A DNA stretch of 41,881 nucleotides from Lacisediminimonas sp. (GCF_030645335.1 NZ_JAUSNH010000009.1:1-41881), one strand, 5' to 3'. Shown: positions 8,451-17,100, numbered from the stretch's first letter. The notes: generated from the sequence alone by a model not told the origin. Numbers and translations are program-made.

Positions 8451-9668
8451 TTAGCGCCAGCTCGGCGAAGGCCATGCCGGTTTGGCAGTGGCGATTGCCG
8501 GTGGCCATACGACCGCGGTCTTGCCAGCTTGCATCTGGATCGTGAATGCGCCGTTGGTGGTAGGGAAGCCGCGTTCGTCGAACACGATGTCACCGGCCGG
8601 CGATTTGAAGGTGCCTTTGGTCAGTGCGACACGCACTTTTTCGCGGTCGACTGCACCGGCGCGTTCGATTGCCTGCACCATCGTGAGGTAGGAACCGATC
8701 CGGCCCAGCGTGAAAATGTAGTCGAACATATCAATGCCGGAACGCTGCAGAACGCGATCGACGAATTCAGAATACGGACCCTTGAGTCCGGAATACCAGG
8801 ACAGTTCGCCGGTCATGCCTTCAAGGTCCTTGCCGACCTGGCGGTGCAGCGAGCCGGTCAGCATGGCGTGATGCACGTCCATTGCGCGTACCTTCAACTG
8901 GCGCATCTGCTGCACCAGCGGTACCGATGCACCATCGAACGAGCTGATATAGATGACGTCCGGCTTGGCCGCTTTCACCTTCGAGATCAGCGCCGTGAAG
9001 TCCTTCAGGTCGCCGGGGAACACTTCATTGCCCTGGACCGTCAGGCCCTGCTCGGCCGCTTTTTTGGTCCAGTAGCCGCTGATTGCCTTCATCACCGGGT
9101 TGTCGTGCGTGATGAAATAAATGGTCTTGGGCTTGGGATCCATCTTCGAGAGCATTTCGAAATAGCGCTCGGACCAGCGTGGCACGACAGGATATGGCGT
9201 GCCCCAGAAATATTTCAGGCCGCGATCATAGAGTGCGGGCGTGGCAACGTTGGCCGAAACCATCGGGATCTTGTGCTTTTCAGCGATCGGCGGCACCGGG
9301 CCGCCCAGCGATGACCAGTCCGGGCCGACGAAGAAATCGACCTTGTCGACACTCGCCATGCGCTCGTACAGCGAGGTGGCGGTAGCCGGTACGCTCTGGT
9401 CGTCATAAATGACGAATTTCAATGGCAGCTTCTTGTTGCAGGACTTGACGTCGATGCCGCCGCCCTTGTTGATCTCTTCGGCAAACACCTCGGACATCTT
9501 GCGCCATTTATCGGCCAGCGTAGAGAACGGTCCGGATTCGGAGATGGTGGTCCCGAACACAATCGGGTCGGTGCATGAGCCCGGCGTCGCATGGGCGCTG
9601 CCGGCGAGCATGCCGGCGCTGGCAACGACAAATACGGCGAAGCGTTTCGTCGCGTGAAGGATCGACAT
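8451..9668 (-). CDS. ABC transporter substrate-binding protein (Peripla_BP_6/LivK-like)
   Basis: A 405-residue periplasmic binding protein and the first gene of the seven-gene operon. It has a cleavable signal peptide (K8, R9, a hydrophobic core, AHA at 25-27, cleavage probably before T28). The mature part begins with the type I binding fold pattern PIVFGTTISESGPFS and continues with VDFFVGPDWSSLGG and IPMVSANVATP. Two Cys after the signal peptide (in PGSC and KSCNKK) may form a disulfide, as is usual in this family. The ATG at 9668 has AGGAG seven bases upstream. It should deliver the operon's substrate to the LivH/LivM-type channel. The ligand is not predictable by eye. The promoter must lie in the 252 bp between this gene and the upstream trehalose gene, where I see no clear site. 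Confidence 0.92.
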   Translation of the reverse strand: MSILHATKRFAVFVVASAGMLAGSAHATPGSCTDPIVFGTTISESGPFSTLADKWRKMSEVFAEEINKGGGIDVKSCNKKLPLKFVIYDDQSVPATATSLYERMASVDKVDFFVGPDWSSLGGPVPPIAEKHKIPMVSANVATPALYDRGLKYFWGTPYPVVPRWSERYFEMLSKMDPKPKTIYFITHDNPVMKAISGYWTKKAAEQGLTVQGNEVFPGDLKDFTALISKVKAAKPDVIYISSFDGASVPLVQQMRQLKVRAMDVHHAMLTGSLHRQVGKDLEGMTGELSWYSGLKGPYSEFVDRVLQRSGIDMFDYIFTLGRIGSYLTMVQAIERAGAVDREKVRVALTKGTFKSPAGDIVFDERGFPTTNGAFTIQMQAGKTAVVWPPAIATAKPAWPSPSWR

Positions 9669-9920
9669 CTCTATCTCCTGTTATGTGTTTTATCAGGCCG
9701 CAAAGCCGGCAAGTACGGCGATGCTATGCGAAGCGGGCGGGTATGCCATTACCGCGCAGTCTGCACATTTACCGAAAAGTCTGAATAACAGGGAGCGCCA
9801 TGGGCAATGGCCCGGGTGACAGGATCGCCCGGATCGGGCCGATGGCGGCGGCCTGTGTACAGGCAAGGCTGGGCGCTGGCGAGACGGCCCGGTCCGTCAG
9901 GCGGATAGCCGGACAAGCTG

Positions 9921-12179
9921 TCAGACCACCCGCTTCAACATCGCCGGTTCGCTGTGCTGGTCGATCTTGGCCTGGATGCGCTCGCGCCGGCGCAGGCGCG
10001 CTGCATCGTTGAGCATGCGTCCGGCCCATCGATAGATATTGAAGTCCTTGATCAGCGAACGCATGCTGCGCATGCGCTCGCGTTGCTCGGCTTCCGGCAT
10101 GGTCAATGCCCGATACAGGGTCTCTGCCCCCTGCTCGATATGGTAGGGATTGACGATCAGCGCCTCCGCCATTTCGCGCGCAGCGCCGGTGAACTGGCTC
10201 AGGATCAGTACGCCGCGTTCGTCGTCGCGGGCGGCGACATATTCCTTGGCAACCAGGTTCATGCCGTCGTGCAGGCTGGTCACCATGCAGACATCAGCGG
10301 CACGGTAATAGCGGTGCACCTCATCGTGCTCGTGATGGGCAATGCGCAGGATGATGGGAGCCGGACCGCCCTCGGAAAAACGGCTGTTGATGCGCTGCGC
10401 CAGCGCCCTCACCCGCGCCTCGAAATTCTGGTATTCGTCCAGCGAAGAGCGACTGGGCGCCGCAACCTGGATCAGCGAAAATTGGCCGATCATGGACGGA
10501 TGCAATTCCAGCATGCGCTCCACTGCCTGGAAGCGCTCGAGAATGCCCTTGGTATAGTCGAGCCGGTCGATGCCCACAGCAAGCCGGTGCGCGGCCGGCA
10601 AGGCATTCAGGCGCCGGATTTCCAGCCGGCAGTGCTCGATGGACGGCGACATGTCTGCCTCCGGCCAGGCGATCGAAATCGGATAGGCTTCGACCTGGGT
10701 CAGCTTGCCGCCGAACGAAATGGTGGATGCCTCCTGCTCGATGCGCGCTTCCAGGTAGCGCTCCACGGTTTCCATGAAGTTCTTGCAATGGAAGGCCGTG
10801 TGGAAACCAAGGATGGTGCTGCCCAACAGACCCTTGAGAATCTCTTCGCGCCACGGGCAGATGCCGAACGATTCCGGGTTGGGCCATGGGATATGCCAGA
10901 AGGTGATGATGGTGGCCTTGGGCAGGCGTTCGCGCACCATCGCCGGCACCAGCGCAAAGTGGTAATCCTGCACCATCACGACCGGATTGTCGGTATGCGC
11001 CTCTTCCACCACGGTATCGGCAAAGCGCTGGTTGACGGCGACATATTCGTTCCAGTCAGTGACCCGGAACACCGGGCGCACATGGGCGATATGGCACAGG
11101 GGCCACAGCCCTTCATTGGCGAACCCGTAGTAATAGCCCTGCTCTTCGGCTTTGGTCAGCCAGACCCGGCGCAACTGGTAGGAAGGATTCCCGGGCGGCA
11201 CCGACACCCGGTCATGCTTGTCTACTGTTTCGCGGTCGGCCGAACCGGCGCCATGCGCAATCCAGGTGCCTGAGCAGGCGCGCATGACCGGCTCGACAGC
11301 CGTCACCAACCCGCTGGCGGGACGGCTGACCTCGATGCCATCCGAGGTGCGCTGATGGATGTAGGGCTCGCGGTTGGACAAGACCAGGATTTCATCACCA
11401 GCGAGTTCGTCGCGCAGCAACTCCCTGAGTCGCTCCGGCGTCCAGGCCTGGCCGCTGCCGGCCAGTTGCCGGCGTTCCAGGTTGAGTTCGTTGACCAGGG
11501 CGCGCAGGTCGCTGAGCAAGGGCTGCACTGCGGCTGGCGACGCCGTGCCACGCGATGGGGACGTCAATAGCTCGCCGCGCAGCAGTCCCTTCATCGCATT
11601 GATCCAGCCACGCCAGCTCAGCCATGCAGTAAAGACGGTAATCATTGAAATCAGCACACCGAGGATGGCGAACAGCACGACCACGTATTTGCGCGTATCC
11701 GCGCTGCGCCGCTCGATGAAGCTCATGTCATGCACCAGGATCAGGTCGCCCATGTGTTCGCCATCGCGCTCGATGCGGTTGCGGTTCACATGTACCGGTC
11801 CCTGCGGCAACTTGACCATCTGCGGCAATGTGACGTCCTCGGCGGCCTGGTCGCGACAGCCGACTGCAGCCGGCCACGACGGCGTCTTGTATTGCACGCT
11901 GCCGTCCGGTGCGCAGAAGGCCAGCGCCAGCAATCGTTCGTCACGTGCGGCGCGATCCAGCAGGGTCACGACTTTGCGGCGCGAGCGCTCGGCCAGGGCG
12001 TCCTGCAAGGGTTCCTGCAGCGTGTTGGCTACCAGCCGCGAACGGATATCGAGGTCCTTGACGAACCAGCGCAAGGTCAGGTCGTCCACCAGCGGGACGA
12101 CGGCATACGCGCTCAAACCAAGGACAATTGCCAGGGGCAGGATGAATCTGAGACCAAACAAAAGGCCGCGAAAGTGCAT
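9921..12179 (-). CDS. otsA: Membrane-anchored trehalose-6-phosphate synthase (GT20)
   Basis: A 752-residue protein joining a membrane module to a GT20 glycosyltransferase that makes trehalose 6-phosphate from UDP-glucose and glucose 6-phosphate. Residues 8-30 and 165-187 are transmembrane helices enclosing about 135 residues predicted to lie in the periplasm. A short charged linker leads to the catalytic domain from about 262. Catalytic landmarks match OtsA: SNR (268-270), GLWPLCH (357-363), VQDYH with D405, FWHIPWP with H429, the IDRLDYTKG loop with R539 and K544, and [12 protein letters not shown]. No phosphatase (OtsB) domain is attached and no otsB lies nearby. Translation is taken from the ATG at 12179, preceded by GGGAG; an in-frame upstream start at 12212 lacks support. 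Soluble OtsA proteins are about 470 residues, so the first 260 are an addition. Divergent from an acyl-CoA synthetase gene. Confidence 0.93.
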   Translation of the reverse strand: MHFRGLLFGLRFILPLAIVLGLSAYAVVPLVDDLTLRWFVKDLDIRSRLVANTLQEPLQDALAERSRRKVVTLLDRAARDERLLALAFCAPDGSVQYKTPSWPAAVGCRDQAAEDVTLPQMVKLPQGPVHVNRNRIERDGEHMGDLILVHDMSFIERRSADTRKYVVVLFAILGVLISMITVFTAWLSWRGWINAMKGLLRGELLTSPSRGTASPAAVQPLLSDLRALVNELNLERRQLAGSGQAWTPERLRELLRDELAGDEILVLSNREPYIHQRTSDGIEVSRPASGLVTAVEPVMRACSGTWIAHGAGSADRETVDKHDRVSVPPGNPSYQLRRVWLTKAEEQGYYYGFANEGLWPLCHIAHVRPVFRVTDWNEYVAVNQRFADTVVEEAHTDNPVVMVQDYHFALVPAMVRERLPKATIITFWHIPWPNPESFGICPWREEILKGLLGSTILGFHTAFHCKNFMETVERYLEARIEQEASTISFGGKLTQVEAYPISIAWPEADMSPSIEHCRLEIRRLNALPAAHRLAVGIDRLDYTKGILERFQAVERMLELHPSMIGQFSLIQVAAPSRSSLDEYQNFEARVRALAQRINSRFSEGGPAPIILRIAHHEHDEVHRYYRAADVCMVTSLHDGMNLVAKEYVAARDDERGVLILSQFTGAAREMAEALIVNPYHIEQGAETLYRALTMPEAEQRERMRSMRSLIKDFNIYRWAGRMLNDAARLRRRERIQAKIDQHSEPAMLKRVV

Positions 12180-12271
12180 TTTTTCTCCCTTCGGCTGACA
12201 GATACGCCCCACAGGAACAAATCCTGGGCGACGCCAAGGCAGGGCATCATGCCTGCAGTTACTGGTTATTG

Positions 12272-12301
12272 TCCGTGATCAAAATAAACGCAGATCACGG
12301 A
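12272..12301. promoter_or_regulatory. 9-bp inverted repeat in the otsA/acyl-CoA synthetase divergent promoter region
   Basis: TCCGTGATC (12272-12280) and GATCACGGA (12293-12301) are perfect reverse complements separated by 12 A-rich bases. It sits near the middle of the 233-bp region between two divergent genes. The half-site centres are 21 bp apart, two helical turns, which fits binding of a dimeric regulator on one face of the DNA. No T-run follows, so it is not an intrinsic terminator. The regulator is unknown. Confidence 0.55.
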
Positions 12302-12412
12302 GATGTACGCGCCAGTGCGCGCGCAGCACACCGACCATTTTCCTTGCCCGCGCGCCGGAGTGCGGCAGGCTAGAATGACGCCTCGTTCAAGTTGCCGTCC
12401 AATAGGCCAACC

Positions 12413-14140
12413 ATGTCCGCTTACACGGGTGCTCGCCCCCATGCTTACTGGCCCCCAAGCCAGCCGCGCCACCTGACGGTGCCGCAGACCAGCCTGGTTT
12501 ACAACATCGAGGTCTCCGCCGCGCGTTATCCGGACAAGCCCTGCATCATTTTTTACGACAAGGCCATCACCTACCGCGAATTCAAGACGCAGACCGAACA
12601 CATTGCGGGATTCCTGCAGCAGCATTGCGGCGTGAAAGCGGGCGACCGGGTCTTGCTATATTTGCAAAACAGCCCGCAGTTCGTGCTGGCCTATTATGGC
12701 ATCCTGCGCGCCAATGCTGTCGTGGTGCCGGTCAACCCGATGAATCGCACGGTCGAACTGGCGCACTACCTGCATGACACCGGCGCCACCACCGCCTTTG
12801 CGCCACAGGACCTGCTGGCCGAGATCGCCCCGCTGCTGGACGCACCGGCTGCGGCAGCGTCGCCGAGTGGCGCCGGCCTGCAACATCTGATCGTGGCGGC
12901 CTATTCCGACTACCTGCCTGTGGCCACCGACCTGGCGGTGCCGCATTTCGTGGCGGCGCCGCGAGAGCCGCTTTCGCGCCAGGGAGCGATCCCGTGGCAC
13001 GACATGATGGCGCTGGCCTGCGCGCCCGGACCGGCCACGGCCGGACCAGACGACCTGTGCGCGATGCCCTACACCTCCGGCACCACCGGCCAGCCAAAGG
13101 GATGCATGCATACCCATCATGGCGTGATGTACGGCCTGGTCGCAAGCGTCCAATGGTTCGGCACGCAGCAGGACGCGGTCACGCTGGCGACCCTGCCCCT
13201 GTTCCATGTGACCGGCATGCAAGGCATGAATAGCCAGCTGTTTGCCGGCGCAACGATCGTGATCCTTCCCCGTTGGGATCGCGACATGGCGGCACGCCTG
13301 GTAGAACGCTACCGGATCAGCAGCCTGCAACTGATCGTCACGATGGTGGTCGACCTGCTCTCGCATCCGGCGCTGGACCAGTTCGACTTGTCGAGCGTTC
13401 GCAGTGTGCGCGGCGGCGGCGCTGCCATGCCGGAGGCCGTCGCGCGAAAGTTGCAGGAGGTGCTGGGCTTGCCCTACGTCGAAGGTTACGGTATGTCCGA
13501 AACCATGGCGGCAACGCATATCAATCCGCCCGAACGTCCGAAGAAGCAATGCCTGGGCATTGCACTGCCTGATGTCGATGCCCGCATCGTCGATCCGCTG
13601 GATTTGCGTTGCTTGCCTGACGGTGAGGTGGGCGAGATCGTGGTGCATGCACCCAATGTGATGCGCGGCTACTGGAAACAGCCGGACGCCGACCGCGACG
13701 CCTTCATCGAACTCGACGGCAAGCGCTTCCTGCGCACCGGCGACCTCGGCCATGTCGATGCGGAAGGCTATTTTTTCATGGTCGACCGGCTAAAACGGAT
13801 GATCAACGCCTCCGGATTCAAGGTCTGGCCGGCAGAAGTGGAAGCCCTGCTCTACCGGCATCCGGCGATACGCGAAGCCTGCGTGATCGGCACATCCGAT
13901 GAAAAACGCGGCGAGTCGGTGAAGGCGGTGGTGGTGTTGCGGCCTGAACTGCCGGCACCGGGTGCTGAGGAATTGATTGCGTGGGCGCACCAGAACATGG
14001 CGGCCTACAAATGTCCGCGCGTCATCGAATTCGTGCCGGCCCTGCCGAAGAGCCAGGCCGGCAAGGTCCAGTGGCGCGAACTGCAGGAACGCGAAAATGC
14101 CAGGGCCGCCGCCGCTGCCACGCCGCCGTCGGCGAGCTGA
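12413..14140 (+). CDS. AMP-forming long/medium-chain acyl-CoA synthetase
   Basis: A 575-residue member of the ANL adenylating superfamily, which activates a carboxylic acid to its CoA thioester using ATP. Motifs: phosphate loop YTSGTTGQPKG (220-230), EGYGMSETM, RTGDLGHVDAEGYFFMVDR, the hinge and CoA-positioning region MINASGFKVWPAEVE, and the catalytic C-terminal lysine K551 in KSQAGKVQW. The ATG at 12413 is preferred; an in-frame TTG at 12392 has no ribosome-binding site. Residues after 560 are an Ala-rich tail. It resembles fatty-acid or aromatic-acid CoA ligases of beta-oxidation type, but specificity is not readable. It stands alone: divergent from otsA and convergent with a Bug protein gene 50 bp downstream. 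Confidence 0.9.
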   Translation: MSAYTGARPHAYWPPSQPRHLTVPQTSLVYNIEVSAARYPDKPCIIFYDKAITYREFKTQTEHIAGFLQQHCGVKAGDRVLLYLQNSPQFVLAYYGILRANAVVVPVNPMNRTVELAHYLHDTGATTAFAPQDLLAEIAPLLDAPAAAASPSGAGLQHLIVAAYSDYLPVATDLAVPHFVAAPREPLSRQGAIPWHDMMALACAPGPATAGPDDLCAMPYTSGTTGQPKGCMHTHHGVMYGLVASVQWFGTQQDAVTLATLPLFHVTGMQGMNSQLFAGATIVILPRWDRDMAARLVERYRISSLQLIVTMVVDLLSHPALDQFDLSSVRSVRGGGAAMPEAVARKLQEVLGLPYVEGYGMSETMAATHINPPERPKKQCLGIALPDVDARIVDPLDLRCLPDGEVGEIVVHAPNVMRGYWKQPDADRDAFIELDGKRFLRTGDLGHVDAEGYFFMVDRLKRMINASGFKVWPAEVEALLYRHPAIREACVIGTSDEKRGESVKAVVVLRPELPAPGAEELIAWAHQNMAAYKCPRVIEFVPALPKSQAGKVQWRELQERENARAAAAATPPSAS

Positions 14141-14190
14141 AGCGGCGGGCGGGCGCGACGGCCCTGGCGATTAATGTCGACTAATGGCGC

Positions 14191-15180
14191 TTACTCGACC
14201 TTGCCGATTTTCTTCACGACTTCAGCCATCTTGCGGGCGTCGGCGTTCACGTATTCCTGGAATTGCGGCATGTCGAGGTACTGGATCGGACTGCCGGCGC
14301 CGTTGATGGTCTGGCGTACTGCAGGATCGTCAGCAGCCCGGTGCGCTGCCGCCCGCAATTTCGCCACGATGGCGTCCGGCGTGCCGGCCGGCACGAACAA
14401 GCCCGACCATTGCGCATATTCAACCGGGTAACCGGATTTTTTCAGGCTGGGCACGCCGGGCAGCGACGCCAGTGGTGCGTCACCCCAATGCGCCAGTGCG
14501 CGCAGCTTGCCACCCTTGATGTGCTGCAGCACGCTGGCCGGACCGGTCGCCACCGCCTCCACCTGCCCACCCAACAAGGCGATCAGCGCCGGACCCGCGC
14601 CGGTGTAGGGCACATGCAGGATGCGCAGGTTGGCATTGGCCTTCAGCATTTCCATCGGCACATGCATCGTGCCGTAGTTGCCGGAGGAGGCAAAGCTGTA
14701 CTTGCCCGGCTTGCTGCGCACATCCTTGACGAACTCGTCGATGTTTTTCCACGGCGCATCGGCCCGCACCACCAGCACGGTGGGGTCGGCCGTAAAGCGC
14801 GCGATCGGCTTGAGTTGCGCCAACTGGAACAGCGACGGCCGGTTGTTGAGCTTGTCGGCTTCCGGAATGGTAGTCATCGACGCCAGCGACATCAGCATGG
14901 TGTAGCCATCCGGCGCTGCCTTGGCAACCGCACCCATGCCGATGGCGCCGCCGGCGCCGCCCTTGTTCTCGACCACTACCGATTGCTTGAGCTCGCGCGA
15001 GAGCGCCTGCGCCACCGGACGGCCGACCGCATCAGCCACGCCACCTGGAGGGAACGGCACGATCATGGTGATGGGGCGGGACGGCCAATTGTCCTGTGCC
15101 AGTGCCGGCGCGGCAAGGCCAAGCGCCAATGTGAAGCAGGCAGCGAAACCGGCGGCGCTGCGAATTACGATGGATTTCAT
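14191..15180 (-). CDS. Bug-family tripartite tricarboxylate-type periplasmic binding protein
   Basis: A 329-residue periplasmic protein of the Bug family (Bordetella uptake gene), which binds organic acids and similar small ligands. It has a signal peptide (K2, hydrophobic core, APALAQ; cleavage likely near residue 28). The mature protein starts with the family pattern WPSRPITMIVPFPPGGVADA, followed by VENKGGAGGAIG, AAPDGYTML, and FVPAGTP near the C-terminus. GAGGAG-like Shine-Dalgarno bases precede the ATG at 15180. It lies 150 bp downstream of, and in line with, a fumarylacetoacetate-hydrolase-family gene, so the two probably form an operon controlled by the divergent GntR/FCD regulator. 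No TctA/TctB membrane partners are in the window, a common situation for Bug proteins. Confidence 0.92.
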   Translation of the reverse strand: MKSIVIRSAAGFAACFTLALGLAAPALAQDNWPSRPITMIVPFPPGGVADAVGRPVAQALSRELKQSVVVENKGGAGGAIGMGAVAKAAPDGYTMLMSLASMTTIPEADKLNNRPSLFQLAQLKPIARFTADPTVLVVRADAPWKNIDEFVKDVRSKPGKYSFASSGNYGTMHVPMEMLKANANLRILHVPYTGAGPALIALLGGQVEAVATGPASVLQHIKGGKLRALAHWGDAPLASLPGVPSLKKSGYPVEYAQWSGLFVPAGTPDAIVAKLRAAAHRAADDPAVRQTINGAGSPIQYLDMPQFQEYVNADARKMAEVVKKIGKVE

Positions 15181-15264
15181 GGTGAATATCTCCTCGGGAT
15201 CATGGATTTCCCGAAATGGTTTTATGTGATTGCAGGCACCCGGCTCGCGCCGCTGCCTTGCCTT

Positions 15265-15300
15265 CTGCGTGCGCGCACGAACAGTCGGGTACGCACGCAG
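15265..15300. other. 9-bp stem hairpin between the FAH-family and Bug genes
   Basis: CTGCGTGCG (15265-15273) is the exact reverse complement of CGCACGCAG (15292-15300), with an 18-nt spacer. It lies in the 150-bp gap between two genes that should be co-transcribed on the minus strand. There is no T-run. It may act as an intercistronic stem that alters the stability of the two halves of the message, or as a weak attenuator. This is inference. Confidence 0.5.
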
Positions 15301-15330
15301 CTTGATGCCTTGTTGCAGGACCTTTCCTGG

Positions 15331-16200
15331 TTAAACCATGCGGTTGAACAAGGTACCGATACCCTCGATCTCCAGCTTCATCTCGTCGCCGGGCTTCAGG
15401 AATTTCGGTGGCTTGAATCCAATGCCCACGCCAGCAGCGGTACCGGTGGCAATGATGTCGCCGGCTTCCAGCGCCATACCTGCCGACAGAACTTCGATGA
15501 TGGTCGGGATATCGAAAATCAGGTCGCCGGTGTTGGCGTTCTGGCGCAGTTCGCCGTTGATCCAGGTTTTCAGTTGCAGGTTTTCGGGATCGATTTCATC
15601 CGGCGTCACGATCACCGGGCCCATCGGCAGGAAGGCATCGAGCGCCTTGCCGAGGAACCACTGGCGTGCCTGCTTTTGCAAATCGCGCGCCGTGACGTCG
15701 TTGACGATGGTGTAGCCCCACACATGACTGTAGGCGTCGGCCTTGCTGATGCCGCGTCCGCCCTGGCCGATGATCACGGTGAATTCGTTCTCGTAATCGA
15801 CTTCCTTGGTCGCTTGCGGATGCGAAAACACAGGGTCGTTGGGGCCGACAATGGTCGATCCGGGCTTGGTGAAAATCGACGGCAGTGGCGGCGCGTCTTC
15901 TTTCGAGCCGTCGAAGCCGGACTGGTTGAATTCTTTGGCGTGCTCGTGATAGTTCTTGCCGACCAGGAACACATTACGGCGCGGATTGCGGATCGGCGCC
16001 AGGATGCGGATGCCATCCAGAGACTTGCCTTCGCCACTGGTCTTGAGTTGCGCCTGCGGGTTCGGAACGGCGCGGATCAGGTCGACCATGTCGCCCTTGA
16101 ATCCTGGCAGGACTTCGTCCATTGGCCAGTACTGCTTGCCGTCGCGGCTGACAATGGCGACCGTGGGCGCGCCGTTCAATTCGATGGTCGCAAAACGCAT
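15331..16200 (-). CDS. Fumarylacetoacetate hydrolase (FAH) family protein
   Basis: A 289-residue enzyme of the FAH superfamily, whose members hydrolyse, hydrate or decarboxylate beta-keto or 2-oxo acids in the last steps of aromatic and sugar-acid breakdown. The likely Mg-binding residues are E137 and E139 in VDYENEF and D168 in YTIVNDVTARD. The catalytic His/Glu region NYHEHAKE (83-90) and the C-terminal DIIATGTAAGVG signature are present. The frame is open up to 16242, but the ATG at 16200 has AGGAG five bases upstream and gives the usual length. It is the first gene after the divergent GntR-type promoter region and is followed by a Bug protein. Candidates include 2-keto-3-deoxy-sugar-acid-type hydratases/hydrolases, fumarylpyruvate hydrolases and oxaloacetate decarboxylases of the FAHD1 group; the exact reaction is open. 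Confidence 0.9.
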   Translation of the reverse strand: MRFATIELNGAPTVAIVSRDGKQYWPMDEVLPGFKGDMVDLIRAVPNPQAQLKTSGEGKSLDGIRILAPIRNPRRNVFLVGKNYHEHAKEFNQSGFDGSKEDAPPLPSIFTKPGSTIVGPNDPVFSHPQATKEVDYENEFTVIIGQGGRGISKADAYSHVWGYTIVNDVTARDLQKQARQWFLGKALDAFLPMGPVIVTPDEIDPENLQLKTWINGELRQNANTGDLIFDIPTIIEVLSAGMALEAGDIIATGTAAGVGIGFKPPKFLKPGDEMKLEIEGIGTLFNRMV

Positions 16201-16350
16201 GCTGACTCCTATTGGTACGAAATGGTTTGGAATGGGCGACAAAGATAAATCAAATGTCCATGCCCGTCAACCGTACGAATTTACCTATGAAAATTTGGAA
16301 TGGCATTGGACAGGTGCTGATCGGTGATGACATCTTGCGATGCGAATTGA

Positions 16351-16378
16351 TTCATAATTGGTTTATACTTTGAACCAA
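16351..16378 (-). promoter_or_regulatory. Candidate sigma-70 promoter for the FAH-Bug operon
   Basis: On the minus strand TTGGTT (16378-16373, -35) and TATGAA (16356-16351, -10) are separated by 16 bp. This reads toward the FAH-family gene starting at 16200. The -35 hexamer is part of one arm of the inverted repeat at 16356-16380, so a bound repressor would block it. Confidence 0.5.
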
Positions 16379-16380
16379 TT
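16356..16380. promoter_or_regulatory. Probable GntR/FCD regulator operator
   Basis: AATTGGTT (16356-16363) and AACCAATT (16373-16380) form a perfect 8-bp inverted repeat with a 9-bp spacer, 36 bp upstream of the GntR-family gene and in the promoter region it shares with the FAH-family gene. The TGGT/ACCA core is the kind seen in operators of FadR-type (FCD) GntR regulators. Both arms contain TTGGTT, which can serve as -35 elements reading outward. Autoregulation and control of the divergent operon are inferred. Confidence 0.65.
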
Positions 16381-16416
16381 TAATGTCTCGACTTCAACCC
16401 TGCACCCGGAGCATCC

Positions 16417-17100
16417 ATGTCCAAGCCGATCGATAACACTGCGCCTCTACGGCATGCGCTGATGGAAAAATTGCGCGCGGGCGGCTGGAAAAGCGGCGAC
16501 CGGCTGCCGCCCGAACGGGAGTTGAGCCAGACCTATGCCGTGGGTCGGGCGCTGGTGCGGCGTGTGCTGTCCGAATTCAAGGACAAGGGCTACATCACGC
16601 AGGCGGTCGGTAGCGGCACCTATGTCGCGCCGGACCTGGCGGCGCGGCTGCAGGCGACTGAGCCTGTCGCGCCCGTCACGCACACCAGCCCGGCCGAGCT
16701 GATGGAAGCGCGGGTATTGATGGAACCGGTGATGATCGATCTCGTGGTCCGGCATGGCACCGCGGCCGATTTCAAACGCATGGAAGAATGCTGCGCCCGT
16801 GGCGAAGCTGCGCAGACGCTGGAAGAATTCGAGCACTGGGACGGCGCGCTGCACCAGGCAATTGCCGATGCAAGCCACAACAACTTCGTTCGCAGCGTGT
16901 TCCAGCTGATGAATACTGCGCGCGAACAAGGCGACTGGGGCATGCTGAAAAAGAAAAGCGCGACGCCGGAGCGCCGGCTGGTTTACCAGCGCGAGCACCG
17001 CGACCTGGTCGCCGCACTGAAAGACCGCGACAGCGAGAGCGCCAGGCGCCTACTGACCGGCCACCTGCTGCAGGTGCGCCGCAACATGCTGGGCTACTAA
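16417..17100 (+). CDS. GntR family transcriptional regulator, FadR/FCD subfamily
   Basis: A 227-residue regulator. The N-terminal winged helix (about 8-72) shows the GntR hallmarks GDRLPPERELSQTYAVGRALVRRVLSEF... and GSGTYV (65-70). The C-terminal all-helical FCD domain (about 93-220) has the metal/effector residues D142, H146, H194 and H216. The ATG at 16417 has GGAG upstream. It is divergent from the FAH-Bug operon and an 8-bp palindrome with TGGT/ACCA core lies in the shared promoter region. It probably represses that operon and itself until an organic-acid ligand binds. The neighbours suggest the ligand is the compound captured by the Bug protein or an intermediate of its breakdown. Confidence 0.92.
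   Translation: MSKPIDNTAPLRHALMEKLRAGGWKSGDRLPPERELSQTYAVGRALVRRVLSEFKDKGYITQAVGSGTYVAPDLAARLQATEPVAPVTHTSPAELMEARVLMEPVMIDLVVRHGTAADFKRMEECCARGEAAQTLEEFEHWDGALHQAIADASHNNFVRSVFQLMNTAREQGDWGMLKKKSATPERRLVYQREHRDLVAALKDRDSESARRLLTGHLLQVRRNMLGY

Noticed and set aside
7500-9314. A 604-codon open frame on the plus strand opposite the LivH and binding-protein genes
   Set aside because: The product is rich in His, Gln, Arg, Asp and Gly without hydrophobic core patterns, as expected for the antisense of GC-rich genes. The opposite strand encodes clear family members.
9669-9920. Terminator after otsA or operator for the hydroxylase operon
   Set aside because: Only a 5-bp GACGG/CCGTC stem without a T-run and imperfect GGTA/TACC symmetry were seen; neither is strong enough to call.
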